Positions 29,102 to 38,198 of a DNA stretch of 64,000 nt are shown here, one piece after another. Source of the DNA: Ascidiaceihabitans donghaensis (GTDB lineage Bacteria; Pseudomonadota; Alphaproteobacteria; Rhodobacterales; Rhodobacteraceae). The notes under the pieces were generated by a model. The model worked only from the letters and a program-made list of their open reading frames with translations, searched no databases and was not told the origin of the DNA. The stretch is from positions 3,070,729 to 3,134,728 of the forward strand of contig NZ_OMOR01000001.1 of the NCBI RefSeq assembly GCF_900302465.1, written 5' to 3'. Each line of letters opens with the position of its first letter. The first letter of the stretch is position 1. A program made the position numbers and the translations under genes.

Positions 29102-29874
29102 TGCAAATGCCCCCGAATCCGTTCATGCGCGCCTTAGCCAGCAAACAAAAGCAATTGGGCATCTGGACCAGTCTCAATAGCCCTTTCGCAGCCGAGGTTA
29201 CAGCCCCAGCCGGATTTGATTGGGCGTTGGTCGATATGGAACATTCGATCAACGATTATTTCAGCGTTCTGGGGCAATTGCAGGCCTTTGCGGCCAGCAG
29301 CACAACTGCGATTGTGCGCCCTGAATGGAACGATCCTGTCGCCGTCAAACGCCTGTTGGACATGGGCGTGCCGGGTCTGCTGTTTCCCATGATCCAGACC
29401 GTGGAAGAGGCCGAAAAAGCCGTGGCCGCAACCCGATATCCCCCACATGGAATACGCGGATTTTCGGGGGGCACGCGGGCCAATAAATTCGGGCGCGTCA
29501 CGGATTATCTGGATAAGGTCGAAGGCGAAACCGCCGTTTTGCTGCAAATCGAAACCCGCAGTGCCATCGAACAGGCCGAAGCCATCGCAAGCGTCGATGG
29601 TGTGGATGGCATTTTCTTTGGCCCCGCTGACATTGCCGCAGACATCGGCAAACTGGGCCAGCCTTTGGATGCTGCAGTGTGGGATTTGATCCGACCGGTG
29701 GCCGCAAAATTGCGTGACATGGGTATGCCTGTCGGGACTTTGGTCAATGATCCGGATTTTGCAGCCCAGCTGTTGAACGAAGGCTTCACCTTTGTGGCGT
29801 GCGGCACGGACACCACCCTTCTTGCCCGCGCATCTGATGCATTGCTGGCAAACGTCAAAGGGCAGTTGAAATGA
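29101..29874 (+). CDS. HpcH/HpaI-family aldolase
   Basis: A 257-residue metal-dependent class II pyruvate aldolase of the HpaI type, splitting a 4-hydroxy-2-oxo acid into pyruvate and an aldehyde. Segments seen are GFDWALVDMEHSINDY (metal-binding Glu), LLFPMIQTVEEAEKAVAATRYPP with GIRGF, LLQIETRSAIEQAEAIA (Glu ligand) and DGIFFGPADIAADIG (Asp ligand). It overlaps the previous stop (TGATG) and the next gene by 4 bp. It would act late in the pathway, feeding pyruvate to central metabolism. Confidence 0.9.
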   Translation: MQMPPNPFMRALASKQKQLGIWTSLNSPFAAEVTAPAGFDWALVDMEHSINDYFSVLGQLQAFAASSTTAIVRPEWNDPVAVKRLLDMGVPGLLFPMIQTVEEAEKAVAATRYPPHGIRGFSGGTRANKFGRVTDYLDKVEGETAVLLQIETRSAIEQAEAIASVDGVDGIFFGPADIAADIGKLGQPLDAAVWDLIRPVAAKLRDMGMPVGTLVNDPDFAAQLLNEGFTFVACGTDTTLLARASDALLANVKGQLK

Positions 29875-31088
29875 AATATGCGGCGTCCCGTCTGGATCCG
29901 GTCAAACCTTCGGCCTCGGCCTGGGTCAGCCAAGCGGCGAAAGCTGCCATTGCAGCCGGGGAAGACGTCATCGATCTGGGGCTGGGCGAGCCCGATTTCG
30001 ACACGCCGCCCCACATCATTGAGGCTGCCCACCGCGCGGCCCTGAACGGCGAAACGCGCTATCCGCCGACCAATGGAACGGTGGTCTTGCGCCAAGCCGT
30101 TGTGGACAAGCTGGCGCGCGAAAATGCCCTGACCTACGGGCTGGACGAGGTGATCGTGTCGAACGGCGCAAAACAGGTGCTGTTCAATGCGATGATGGCG
30201 ACGTTGGAACCGCAGGACGAGGTGTTGCTGTGCGCCCCCTACTTTGGCCAGTACAAAGACATCGTATTGATCCTGGGCGGCACTCCTGTTGAGCTGATCT
30301 GCCCGGCAACAGACGGATTTATCCTGAAACCCGATGCGCTTCGGGCCGCCATCACCCCGAAAACACGTTGGATCATGCTGAACCTGCCGTCCAATCCGGC
30401 TGGCGCAGTCTATTCTGACGACGATCTGCGCGCTTTGGGGCAGGTTCTGGACGATCATCCGGACGTGTTGATCCTGTCTGACGAAATCTACGAACATATC
30501 CTGTTTGACGGGCGCAGCTTCCTGTCTTTTGCGGCGGCAAACGCGCAGTTGAAAGACCGCACCCTGACCGTGAACGGCGTGTCCAAAGCCTACGCGATGA
30601 CAGGATGGCGCATCGGGTACGGGGCTGGTACGGCCCCCTTGATCGCGGCCATGACCAAGGTGCAGTCGCAGATTTGTTCAGGCGCTTGCGCCATCGCCCA
30701 GGCTGCCGCCGCCGCTGCCCTGAATGGCCCGCAAGACGAGGTGCGCCGCTTCAACGCCGCTTTCGAGGCGCGGCGCAACCTTGTTGTGGACCACGTTGCA
30801 AGGATCGACGGGTTGACGCTGGACCCGCCGCAAGGCGCCTTTTACGCCTTGATCGGCTGCGCGGCCCTGATCGGTGCCACCACACCCGATGGCACGACGC
30901 TGGCCAATGACGCGGATGTGACGGCCTATTTCCTGAAAGCCGCAGGCATTGCTGCCGTACCGGGCAGCGCCTACGGGCTAGAGCCGTTTTTCCGTATTTC
31001 CACGGCCGCTTCCGAGGCCGTACTCTCGACTGCAATGACGCGACTGGCTTCGGCAGTCGCAGCCCTTCAACTAAAGGAAACATCATGA
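29871..31088 (+). CDS. Class I/II aminotransferase (aspartate aminotransferase-like)
   Basis: A 405-residue fold-type I PLP aminotransferase. The Schiff-base lysine lies in NGVSKAYAMTGWRIGYG (about residue 235); ILSDEIYEHILFDG holds the PLP-binding Asp/Tyr. NLPSNPAGAVY is the usual Asn segment, and the C-terminal FFRIS carries the substrate carboxylate Arg. It overlaps both neighbours by 4 bp. It would transaminate an amino acid intermediate to the oxo acid used by the aldolase. The true substrate is unknown. Confidence 0.9.
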   Translation: MKYAASRLDPVKPSASAWVSQAAKAAIAAGEDVIDLGLGEPDFDTPPHIIEAAHRAALNGETRYPPTNGTVVLRQAVVDKLARENALTYGLDEVIVSNGAKQVLFNAMMATLEPQDEVLLCAPYFGQYKDIVLILGGTPVELICPATDGFILKPDALRAAITPKTRWIMLNLPSNPAGAVYSDDDLRALGQVLDDHPDVLILSDEIYEHILFDGRSFLSFAAANAQLKDRTLTVNGVSKAYAMTGWRIGYGAGTAPLIAAMTKVQSQICSGACAIAQAAAAAALNGPQDEVRRFNAAFEARRNLVVDHVARIDGLTLDPPQGAFYALIGCAALIGATTPDGTTLANDADVTAYFLKAAGIAAVPGSAYGLEPFFRISTAASEAVLSTAMTRLASAVAALQLKETS

Positions 31089-31921
31089 AAAAAATCGTAT
31101 TGACCGGCGCCGCGGGCCGTCTGGGGTCATATTTGCGCGAACCGCTGACCAAGCTGTGCGATGAATTGGTGTCCACAGACATCAAGGACGATGTTGGCAC
31201 GCTGTATGCCGGTGAAACCTACATGCAGGCCGATCTTGCGGATTTTGCCGCGATGGACAAAGTGATCGAAGGCGCCGACATGGTTGTACATATGGGCGCT
31301 TTTGTGGATGAAGGCCCGTTCGAGCAATTGCTTGGACCAAATTTCGTAGGGTCTTACAATGTCTGGGAAGCGGCCTCAAAGCATGGTGTGCGCCGTGTCG
31401 TTTACGGGTCTTCCATCCATGCCGTTGGCATGTATCCCAAGAACGAATTCATCGACACCGAAGTCGCCCACCGTCCCGACACATTCTATGGTCTGGCCAA
31501 GTGCTTTACCGAAGATTTGGGCCGCATGTATTGGGAAAAGCGTGGGCTGGAAAGCGTTCACATGCGTATCCTGTCCTGCGCCCAAGTCAACAATGCCCGC
31601 GCTTTGGGGTCGTGGTTGTCTTACGATGACCTGATCCAGCTGGTCACACGGTGCATCGAAACCCCTGTCACCGGATTCGCCGTCATTTACGGCGTGTCAG
31701 ACAATGATCGTGCGCCCGTGGACAATTCCAAGGCCAGCTTTTTGGGCTACCGTCCGAAAGACAACGCAGAACAATTCGCGGAAGAGATCTTGGCCAATGA
31801 ACCACCCATGGACCCACACGACCCCAACCACATGTGCCATGGCGGTCCATTTGCGGGTGTCGATTTGGGCAATTCCGGTCTGGCCGGAATGAACGTCGTT
31901 GACGACCGAAAAGAGAATTAA
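31085..31921 (+). CDS. NAD-dependent extended SDR (uronate dehydrogenase-like)
   Basis: A 278-residue short-chain dehydrogenase/epimerase of the uronate dehydrogenase type. The NAD-binding motif is VLTGAAGRLGSYL at the N-terminus. Acidic STDIKDD after strand 2 suggests NAD preference, and the catalytic YGLAKCFTEDLG (Tyr-x3-Lys) is near residue 138. Such enzymes oxidise aldohexuronates to lactones, but in this amino-compound operon another hydroxy substrate is equally likely. It is the last gene of the operon, followed by a strong hairpin. Confidence 0.82.
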   Translation: MKKIVLTGAAGRLGSYLREPLTKLCDELVSTDIKDDVGTLYAGETYMQADLADFAAMDKVIEGADMVVHMGAFVDEGPFEQLLGPNFVGSYNVWEAASKHGVRRVVYGSSIHAVGMYPKNEFIDTEVAHRPDTFYGLAKCFTEDLGRMYWEKRGLESVHMRILSCAQVNNARALGSWLSYDDLIQLVTRCIETPVTGFAVIYGVSDNDRAPVDNSKASFLGYRPKDNAEQFAEEILANEPPMDPHDPNHMCHGGPFAGVDLGNSGLAGMNVVDDRKEN

Positions 31922-31938
31922 AACCCATAAAATGGTTC

Positions 31939-31967
31939 ATTCGGGGCGCGTAAATTGCGCCCCGAAT
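31939..31967 (+). terminator. Hairpin ending the hyu operon
   Basis: ATTCGGGGCGC (31939-31949) and GCGCCCCGAAT (31957-31967) form a perfect 11-bp stem with a 7-base loop, 17 bp past the last stop. There is no downstream T-run, so it may act as a terminator with help or as a 3'-end stabiliser between the convergent hyu operon and gap. Confidence 0.6.
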
Positions 31968-31982
31968 AGTACATAAACGGCG

Positions 31983-32024
31983 CTAGGCTCAGGACCCATT
32001 AAAGTTAATGGGACCTGAGCCTAG
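31983..32024. repeat. 42-bp near-perfect palindrome overlapping the gap stop codon
   Basis: Twenty-base arms (31983-32002 and 32005-32024; ends CTAGGCTCAGG and CCTGAGCCTAG) surround a 2-base centre with one A/A mismatch. The gap stop codon (32021-32023, minus strand) lies inside the outer arm. It sits between two convergent transcription units. It could be a terminator for gap, or one copy of a genome-wide palindromic repeat. Confidence 0.75.
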
Positions 32025-33022
32025 ATCAGCTTGCCCATCGCCACGGCAGTGTCGGCCATGCGGTTGGAAAAACCCCACTCGTTGTCATACCAGCTCAAAA
32101 TGCGCACCATGTTGCCGTCCAGCACTTTGGTTTGATCCAGATGAAAGATCGACGAATGGGGGTCGTGGTTGAAATCCGAACTCACCAAAGGCAAGTCGGT
32201 ATATCCCAAAACATTTTTCAATGGCCCATCGGCTGCGGCGATGATGGCTGCATTGATTTCTTCAACAGATGTGTTGCGCTGCGCCTCAAAGGTAAGGTCC
32301 ACAACAGACACGTTGGGGGTTGGGACACGGATCGCCACGCCGTCCAGCTTTCCGTTCAGTTCGGGCAACACAAGTCCAACAGCTTTTGCGGCGCCCGTTG
32401 ATGTCGGGATCATAGACAACGCGGCGGCGCGGGCACGATATAGATCGCTGTGCATCCGGTCCAACGTCGGTTGGTCACCGGTATAGCTGTGGACAGTGGT
32501 CATGAACCCTTTCGTGATACCCACGGCATCGTTCAAGGTCTTGGCCACGGGGGCAAGGCAGTTTGTGGTGCATGACGCATTGGACACGATCACATCGTCC
32601 GCCGTCAGATCACCGTGGTTCACACCATACACGATTGTTTTATCGGCATCTTTCCCTGGCGCCGAGATCAGAACCCGCGACGATCCATTATCAAGATGCG
32701 CCTGACACGCCTCTTTGGATTTGAAGATACCCGTACATTCCAACACCACATCCACATGTCCCCATGGCAGGTCTGCAGGGTTGCGCATTGCGGTGACTTT
32801 GATGGGGCCACGCCCGACATCAATGGTGTCATCCGTGGTTTTGACATCGCCATTAAAGCGTCCATGCACTGTATCGAAACGGAACAGATGCGCATTTGTT
32901 TCGACAGGCCCCAAGTCGTTGATGGCGACAACTTCGATGTCTGTGCGTCCACTTTCGCAAATCGCACGCAATACATTGCGCCCGATCCGCCCAAATCCAT
33001 TGATGGCTACAGTCACTGGCAT
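32021..33022 (-). CDS. gap: Glyceraldehyde-3-phosphate dehydrogenase, type I
   Basis: A 333-residue NAD(P)-dependent enzyme oxidising glyceraldehyde 3-phosphate to 1,3-bisphosphoglycerate. The Rossmann motif is [15 protein letters not shown] at the N-terminus, the catalytic Cys is in [15 protein letters not shown] (about residue 152), and the C-terminal [12 protein letters not shown] is invariant. It is monocistronic. Its promoter region carries a perfect palindrome of the LacI-operator type at 33080-33091, and its stop codon lies inside a large palindrome. Whether it is the glycolytic or gluconeogenic paralogue is not visible. Confidence 0.96.
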   Translation of the reverse strand: MPVTVAINGFGRIGRNVLRAICESGRTDIEVVAINDLGPVETNAHLFRFDTVHGRFNGDVKTTDDTIDVGRGPIKVTAMRNPADLPWGHVDVVLECTGIFKSKEACQAHLDNGSSRVLISAPGKDADKTIVYGVNHGDLTADDVIVSNASCTTNCLAPVAKTLNDAVGITKGFMTTVHSYTGDQPTLDRMHSDLYRARAAALSMIPTSTGAAKAVGLVLPELNGKLDGVAIRVPTPNVSVVDLTFEAQRNTSVEEINAAIIAAADGPLKNVLGYTDLPLVSSDFNHDPHSSIFHLDQTKVLDGNMVRILSWYDNEWGFSNRMADTAVAMGKLI

Positions 33023-33079
33023 GTCAGGCTCTCCGTAAATATTGTGTATTTTGCATCACGCATGAAGGTTCATGGTTAA

Positions 33080-33091
33080 GTTAGCGCTAAC
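33080..33091 (-). promoter_or_regulatory. Palindromic operator upstream of gap
   Basis: GTTAGCGCTAAC is a perfect 12-bp palindrome with the central CG typical of LacI-family operators, 58 bp before the gap ATG. From memory it resembles the site of the Rhodobacterales central-carbon regulator CceR, which controls gap; that link is recalled, not checked. Confidence 0.55.
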
Positions 33092-33193
33092 AAATACTGC
33101 CAATTTTCAAAATTGCAACCGTCAGTATGAAGCATCTTGAGAGAACACCAAATCGCTATACCAGATGCGCAACCAACACCCAGCCGATCCAGA

Positions 33194-34132
33194 CTAACGA
33201 TCTTCGCGTGACATCGCCCCAAGCAGCCGCGCTCTGGATGCTTTGCGTTCGGGTAAGATCACAGCACTTCGGGCGGCGAATTTTCCAGTATATCCGCCGT
33301 TGAAAAGCATACGTTTGTCCTTGTACGCATCCAGTTTCAAATTGCGTTGGAAGCTGTGGCCCAAACCCGCAATGCGGTAACCCGGCGCCGCACGCGTCGG
33401 TTCCAGATACCCTTCCACCGATAAGTGCACCAATGGAACAGCGGCACCAATGAACCGCCCCGATGTCACTTTGGTGACATTCAAGATCCCGGTCAGCGGA
33501 TCATATTGGCCCACCGCCGTTGCGAATCCACCCGGCTGCAAGGATCCGATACCCGCACCGCGCACTTTCGCGCCGCCCACCTGCATGACATTGAACCCCG
33601 ACGCGCGGGACACATCGCCTGACACCAAATGTTGTGTCGGTTTTACGATTTCCACCGCGCTGCCAACCACAGATTGCCCACGCCACAAGCCAGACACTTT
33701 GACAAACGCCCCCGCGCGCACAGATGGCACGCCACGGGCCAACACCACATCAACCCCGTTGACACGCAAAAGCCGGCCACCCTGCGTGAGCTGTTCAACC
33801 CGTCCCACCAAGGGATGCGTGACATGAACGCGGCGGGCGACAAGGTGATCTGGCCCGCCTTGGGCCTCAACTGTCAAACTGTTGCCCAGCCGCAAGTCGG
33901 CTTCGCGGATCGCACCAAACCCGTCGGTGAACAGGGTTGTCTTATCCGTCTGCACATAATTCCCACTGACGATCAAACTGCCAAATTCCGTCAGAACCCC
34001 AACGATGCCGGTTCCCCCGATGCCGCCTTCCACGGGCGCTTCGATATTTTGCCCGAAACTGGTCCGGGGCAACAGCAAACACGCTGAAGCCCCGACGATC
34101 ATCGCGCGACGCGTTACAGGCTTTGTGGTCAT
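33194..34132 (-). CDS. DUF5666-containing exported protein
   Basis: A 312-residue protein with an N-terminal export signal (TTKPVTRRAMIVGASACLLLP, ending near SFG), which includes a twin-arginine pair but not a strict Tat consensus. The rest is a series of short beta-rich OB-like repeats typical of DUF5666 (GGIGGTGIVGVLTEFGSLIV, about residues 36-55, with related VGRVEQLTQGGRLLRVNGVDV later). Function is unknown. It overlaps the DUF6502 gene by 4 bp, so the two are one operon. Confidence 0.7.
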   Translation of the reverse strand: MTTKPVTRRAMIVGASACLLLPRTSFGQNIEAPVEGGIGGTGIVGVLTEFGSLIVSGNYVQTDKTTLFTDGFGAIREADLRLGNSLTVEAQGGPDHLVARRVHVTHPLVGRVEQLTQGGRLLRVNGVDVVLARGVPSVRAGAFVKVSGLWRGQSVVGSAVEIVKPTQHLVSGDVSRASGFNVMQVGGAKVRGAGIGSLQPGGFATAVGQYDPLTGILNVTKVTSGRFIGAAVPLVHLSVEGYLEPTRAAPGYRIAGLGHSFQRNLKLDAYKDKRMLFNGGYTGKFAARSAVILPERKASRARLLGAMSREDR

Positions 34133-34962
34133 TGGGGACCTTTTCCTTTCGGGGCTTCGCTTTCGTCTTCTTTGTAAAAGAACACACCGTATCTAAAGCG
34201 TTGTTTGCCTTCGGCCAACACCTTGTCGGTGCTTTGCATATCTGCCGCCAACCTATTGATTTTCAACAACGTATCCTGGCTGAGGCTGCGTGCTTGGGCT
34301 TCCAATTTGTCAACGGAGGACGCCGTCAGGTGGTTGTAAAACACCGCACGTTCCAACAGTTTCGGTTGCTCTTCCAGTAGGTTTTCCACAGCCGCTGCCA
34401 TATGGTCCCCCAAGTTGTGCGCGAAAAAATGCATGCGTTGGTCGGTGTCGGCAGGCCCCACCAAGACATCCATATCCAACGCGATAAGATCATCCGTTTG
34501 ATACACAATGTCTTGGCGGATCAGCTCATCCAGAATCGTACGTGGCCGTACATCCCGGCTGACAGATTGCACCAGCGCGTCAAAACTCGGAGCCTCTCCA
34601 GTGCGTTTGATCGCAACAGGAGCGCCCTGCGCATCGGCATAAACCGGATCAGACAACCAGCGCCCGACAATTGACGTCAAAATGGAAACCTTGCGGCGCA
34701 GGCTTTCTTCCGCGTGCCGGTCGGGGTCCCGAAATTCTTTCACATCCCGCCGGTGCACACCTGTCATGACACTTATGCGGCTGTCTGTGGCGTCGCGGCC
34801 CAGCAGTTCAACAGCTGTTTCTACATAGGTTTGTTTCACCACACGGTAAAAAGCGGGGGCCGCAATCCCTTTTGAGATCAGCATGCGCATCATTGGGCGC
34901 AATACAGTCTTTAAGGCCCGCTCAAAAATTTGGGCGTTCGGGGAAGGATCTGCGCTGCTCAT
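34129..34962 (-). CDS. DUF6502-family protein, possible regulator
   Basis: A 277-residue cytoplasmic protein matching DUF6502, with N-terminal FERALKTVLRPMMRMLISKG and a predicted helix-turn-helix segment ISVMTGVHRRDVKEFRD (about residues 63-79). The C-terminal part is helical and charged. No function is established. The helix-turn-helix suggests a DNA-binding role, possibly controlling the co-transcribed DUF5666 gene. It is divergent from the ABC exporter genes. Confidence 0.7.
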   Translation of the reverse strand: MSSADPSPNAQIFERALKTVLRPMMRMLISKGIAAPAFYRVVKQTYVETAVELLGRDATDSRISVMTGVHRRDVKEFRDPDRHAEESLRRKVSILTSIVGRWLSDPVYADAQGAPVAIKRTGEAPSFDALVQSVSRDVRPRTILDELIRQDIVYQTDDLIALDMDVLVGPADTDQRMHFFAHNLGDHMAAAVENLLEEQPKLLERAVFYNHLTASSVDKLEAQARSLSQDTLLKINRLAADMQSTDKVLAEGKQRFRYGVFFYKEDESEAPKGKGPQ

Positions 34963-35148
34963 ACGGTTAGATTATCGCCAAGTGTGCAAATTTTCCACAG
35001 CTTTTCGTGCACCCCAAAGGACCAAACGCCGCACGGCAAGGACGCATTTTCAGGCACCTGGTTACGCGTCCAATCGCCACAACGACTTTATCCGCCAAAG
35101 TTGCTTTTTTCACCCCAGCCCCGTAGGCCGATCCCAAGGGAGACCCAA

Positions 35149-35805
35149 ATGCTTCTTCAGGCGCACCAGCTCAAAAAATCCTTTCAAAGTGTCGACGGCC
35201 CCGTCCCTGTTTTACGCGGCATAGACTTGTCAGTTGACGCAGGCGAAACCCTTGCTTTGACGGGCGAATCCGGGTCTGGAAAAAGCACACTTTTACACAT
35301 TCTGGGCGGCTTGGATGTGGTGGACAGTGGCACAATTTCACTGGAAGGCCGCGACATCACGGGGCTTGATGACACGGGTCGCGCCGCTTTGCGCCGTGAT
35401 ACGTTTGGTATTATCTTTCAACAGTTTAACTTGATCCCGTCACTGACCGTCGCCGCAAACATCGCATTCCAAGCGCGTCTGGCGGGAAAAGCGTCCGCCG
35501 AAGATCTCGCACATCTTGCCGATGCTTTGGGCTTGACCGAACAGTTAAACAAATACCCGGAGCAATTGTCGGGTGGACAACAACAAAGGGTCGCTATCGC
35601 CCGCGCTTTGGCTGTGCGTCCAAAGCTGGTGTTGGCCGATGAGCCCACTGGCAATTTGGACGAAGACACAGCCGAACAAGTGCTCGCCCAAATGTTGAAC
35701 CTTGTGGCGGACACCGGTGCGGCACTGGTCATGGTGACCCACTCGCCTACCTTGGCCAATCGCATGGGACGCAGGTTGCATTTACGTCAGGGACAGCTTG
35801 CATGA
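35149..35805 (+). CDS. ABC transporter ATP-binding protein (LolD/MacB type)
   Basis: A 218-residue ATPase using the ATG at 35149 (MLLQAHQLKKSFQSV); the open frame extends to 34930 but that part is not ABC-like. Walker A is GESGSGKST (about residues 42-50), the signature LSGGQQQRVAIARAL, Walker B LVLADEPTGNLDE, and the switch His is in VTHS. It overlaps the permease gene by 4 bp. It powers a type VII (MacB/Lol-like) mechanotransmission system rather than an importer; no binding protein is encoded nearby. Confidence 0.9.
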   Translation: MLLQAHQLKKSFQSVDGPVPVLRGIDLSVDAGETLALTGESGSGKSTLLHILGGLDVVDSGTISLEGRDITGLDDTGRAALRRDTFGIIFQQFNLIPSLTVAANIAFQARLAGKASAEDLAHLADALGLTEQLNKYPEQLSGGQQQRVAIARALAVRPKLVLADEPTGNLDEDTAEQVLAQMLNLVADTGAALVMVTHSPTLANRMGRRLHLRQGQLA

Positions 35806-38198
35806 CGGCTGCAGGCTTTCACGCGCTTTGGTCGCATTGGCGGCGTAACCCGTTGCAATTGTTCACACTTGTCGCAGGGCTTGCTTTGGCCACTGCCTTG
35901 TGGTCGGGCGTGCAAGCCGTCAACGCCGAGGCCCGCGCCAGCTACGGCGCGGCTGCTGCAACCCTAGGCGAAGGGCAATTCGATCAGCTGTTGCCGGCAC
36001 AATCGGACTCAATTGCGCAGGCCGATTACATCGCACTGCGCCGCGCAGGCTGGCAAGTGGGCCCTGTTGTGGACGGGCGGCTAGACGCAGACGGCACCCA
36101 AATCCGCATCCTTGGGATAGACCCGTTGACGGCCCCGAACGGGTTTGGCGCCGTCGGAGAGGGGCAACCCGTTGATCTGGTAGGCTTTTTGTCCAAACCC
36201 ACAGTTTTTGCAAACGCGGACACTGCTGACCTGCTTCAAAGCCTCGGCTTGCGTGTGATCGAGGATGCAGGCGTGGCCAGCGGCATGGTCATAACGGATG
36301 TATCAGTGGCCCAAGATATCCTGACACTGCCCGGACAATTAAGTCGGCTTGTGATTGCGAACCAACAACCACTGGGGGTTCCACCGCTGGCAGACGTCGT
36401 TCCCAACCTAACCCGTATTGCCGCACATTCTGGCACAGACGTCGCACGCTTGACCGACAGCTTCCATTTGAACCTGACAGCCTTTGGGTTGCTTAGTTTT
36501 GCGGTGGGCATTTTCATCGTGCACGGCACCATCGGGCTGGCGTTTGAACAAAGACGCAGCATGGTGCGGACATTGCGGGCTTTGGGCATGCCTTTGCGGC
36601 GCGTTATGGTCTTGATGGGGGTTGAGCTGATTGTGCTGGCCTTGATCGGGGGCGGTGTGGGCGTGGTCATGGGATACCTGATCGCAGCAGCTTTGCTGCC
36701 GGATGTCGCGGCGACCCTCAAAGGGTTATACGGCGCGGACGTGTCTGGCACCTTACAACTTAGACCAAGCTGGTGGATTTCGGGATTGCTGATTTCGGTT
36801 GCCGGCACTGGGGTCGCCGCGATCGGTTCTTTGATGCAGGTTGCACGCATGCCCCTGCTGGCAAGTGCGCGTCCACAGGCCTGGGTAACCGCATCTTCCG
36901 CACGGCGCATATTGCATGTGGCGGTTTCGGGCCTGTTGCTTGCTGTGGCGGTGGCTTTGGGGTTTTGGGGCAAGGGTCTGGTGTTGGGATTCGTTATGCT
37001 GGGGGCGTTGTTGATCGGCGCCGCATTGGCCCTACCCTTGATTTTGGATGTGGCTTTGCGCCTTGGGCAGGCCCGTGCCAGACATGTGATTTGGGAATGG
37101 TTTTGGGCCGACACCCGCCAACAATTGCCTGGTCTTAGCCTTGCTTTGATGGCCTTGCTGTTGGCAATGGCGGCCAACGTGGGCGTATCTACGATGGTGT
37201 CGAGCTTTCGATTGACCTTTGTAGGGTTCTTGGACCAACGCTTGGCTTCAGAGCTTTATGTCACCGCGCAGACACCCGCACAAAGTGAAGCCTTGCAAGC
37301 ATTTCTAAAGCCGCAAGTCCGTGTCATTTTGCCTGTTTTGTCCGTGCAAACCGATCTTGCCGGACTGCCTACGGATCTCTACGGCGCCCGCATCGACAGC
37401 ACCCACCGTAACAACTGGGCTTTTCTGGAGGCGCGTAGTGACGCATGGGACAGCGTCGATACGGGGCGCGGTATCATTATCAACGAACAACTGGCACGCC
37501 GCGCTGGTCTTTGGGTGGGCGATGATGTGCCATTGGGGGGCAGCCGCAGTTTGCCCGTCGTGGGCATTTACGGCGACTACGGCAATCCAATCGGGCAAGC
37601 CATCGTTCAGGAGGATCTGTTCAATGCCCTGCACCCCAATCAAATCCCCACCCGGTTCGGGCTGCGCACAGACACCCCGAACAGCGTGCGCAAAGCCTTA
37701 ATTGACGACTTTGGACTGCCAGAGGCAAACATCATTGATCAAGCGGGGATCAAAGCATTCTCGCTGTCTATATTCGAACGTACATTCACCGTAACAGGTG
37801 CGTTAAATGTACTGACATTGGCCGTTGCAGGGTTCGCGATTTTCATGAGCCTTCTTACACTGGCCTCTATGCGCGTGCCGCAGTTGGCCCCCGCTTGGGC
37901 GCTTGGCCTGACACGACGCAAACTAGGGCAACTGGAATTGACACGCGCGGCCATTCTGGCCGTTTTGACCGCAACAGCGGCCATCCCTTTGGGATTGGCA
38001 TTGGCGTGGGTGTTGTTGGCTGTTGTCAACGTCGAGGCCTTTGGATGGAAGTTGCCGATGTATGTTTTTCCCGCAGCCTACGCGAAACTATGCGGCTTTG
38101 CTTTGTTGGCAGCCATCGTCGCAGCCCTTTGGCCGGCTTTGCGATTGGCACGAACGCCTCCCACCGATCTTTTGAAGGTTTTTGCGAATGAGCGTTAA
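35802..38198 (+). CDS. FtsX-like ABC transporter permease
   Basis: A 798-residue inner-membrane protein with two FtsX/MacB modules. The first has a membrane segment near residues 15-35, a large periplasmic loop to about 215 and three membrane helices (about 220-340). The second begins near 430 with another periplasmic domain (about 470-650) and ends in three helices (about 665-785). GIFIVHGTIGLAFEQRRSMVRTLRALGMP is the coupling region. Its end overlaps the lipocalin gene by 11 bp. The layout matches AttF/AttG-type permeases fused into one chain. Confidence 0.88.
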   Translation: MTAAGFHALWSHWRRNPLQLFTLVAGLALATALWSGVQAVNAEARASYGAAAATLGEGQFDQLLPAQSDSIAQADYIALRRAGWQVGPVVDGRLDADGTQIRILGIDPLTAPNGFGAVGEGQPVDLVGFLSKPTVFANADTADLLQSLGLRVIEDAGVASGMVITDVSVAQDILTLPGQLSRLVIANQQPLGVPPLADVVPNLTRIAAHSGTDVARLTDSFHLNLTAFGLLSFAVGIFIVHGTIGLAFEQRRSMVRTLRALGMPLRRVMVLMGVELIVLALIGGGVGVVMGYLIAAALLPDVAATLKGLYGADVSGTLQLRPSWWISGLLISVAGTGVAAIGSLMQVARMPLLASARPQAWVTASSARRILHVAVSGLLLAVAVALGFWGKGLVLGFVMLGALLIGAALALPLILDVALRLGQARARHVIWEWFWADTRQQLPGLSLALMALLLAMAANVGVSTMVSSFRLTFVGFLDQRLASELYVTAQTPAQSEALQAFLKPQVRVILPVLSVQTDLAGLPTDLYGARIDSTHRNNWAFLEARSDAWDSVDTGRGIIINEQLARRAGLWVGDDVPLGGSRSLPVVGIYGDYGNPIGQAIVQEDLFNALHPNQIPTRFGLRTDTPNSVRKALIDDFGLPEANIIDQAGIKAFSLSIFERTFTVTGALNVLTLAVAGFAIFMSLLTLASMRVPQLAPAWALGLTRRKLGQLELTRAAILAVLTATAAIPLGLALAWVLLAVVNVEAFGWKLPMYVFPAAYAKLCGFALLAAIVAALWPALRLARTPPTDLLKVFANER

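Noticed and set aside
34930-35148. N-terminal extension of the LolD-type ATPase
   Set aside because: The ABC domain begins at MLLQAHQLKKSF; the upstream residues are low-complexity and overlap the divergent DUF6502 start.
36236-37177. Minus-strand 313-codon ORF
   Set aside because: It is antisense to the FtsX-type permease and has no family features or ribosome-binding site.
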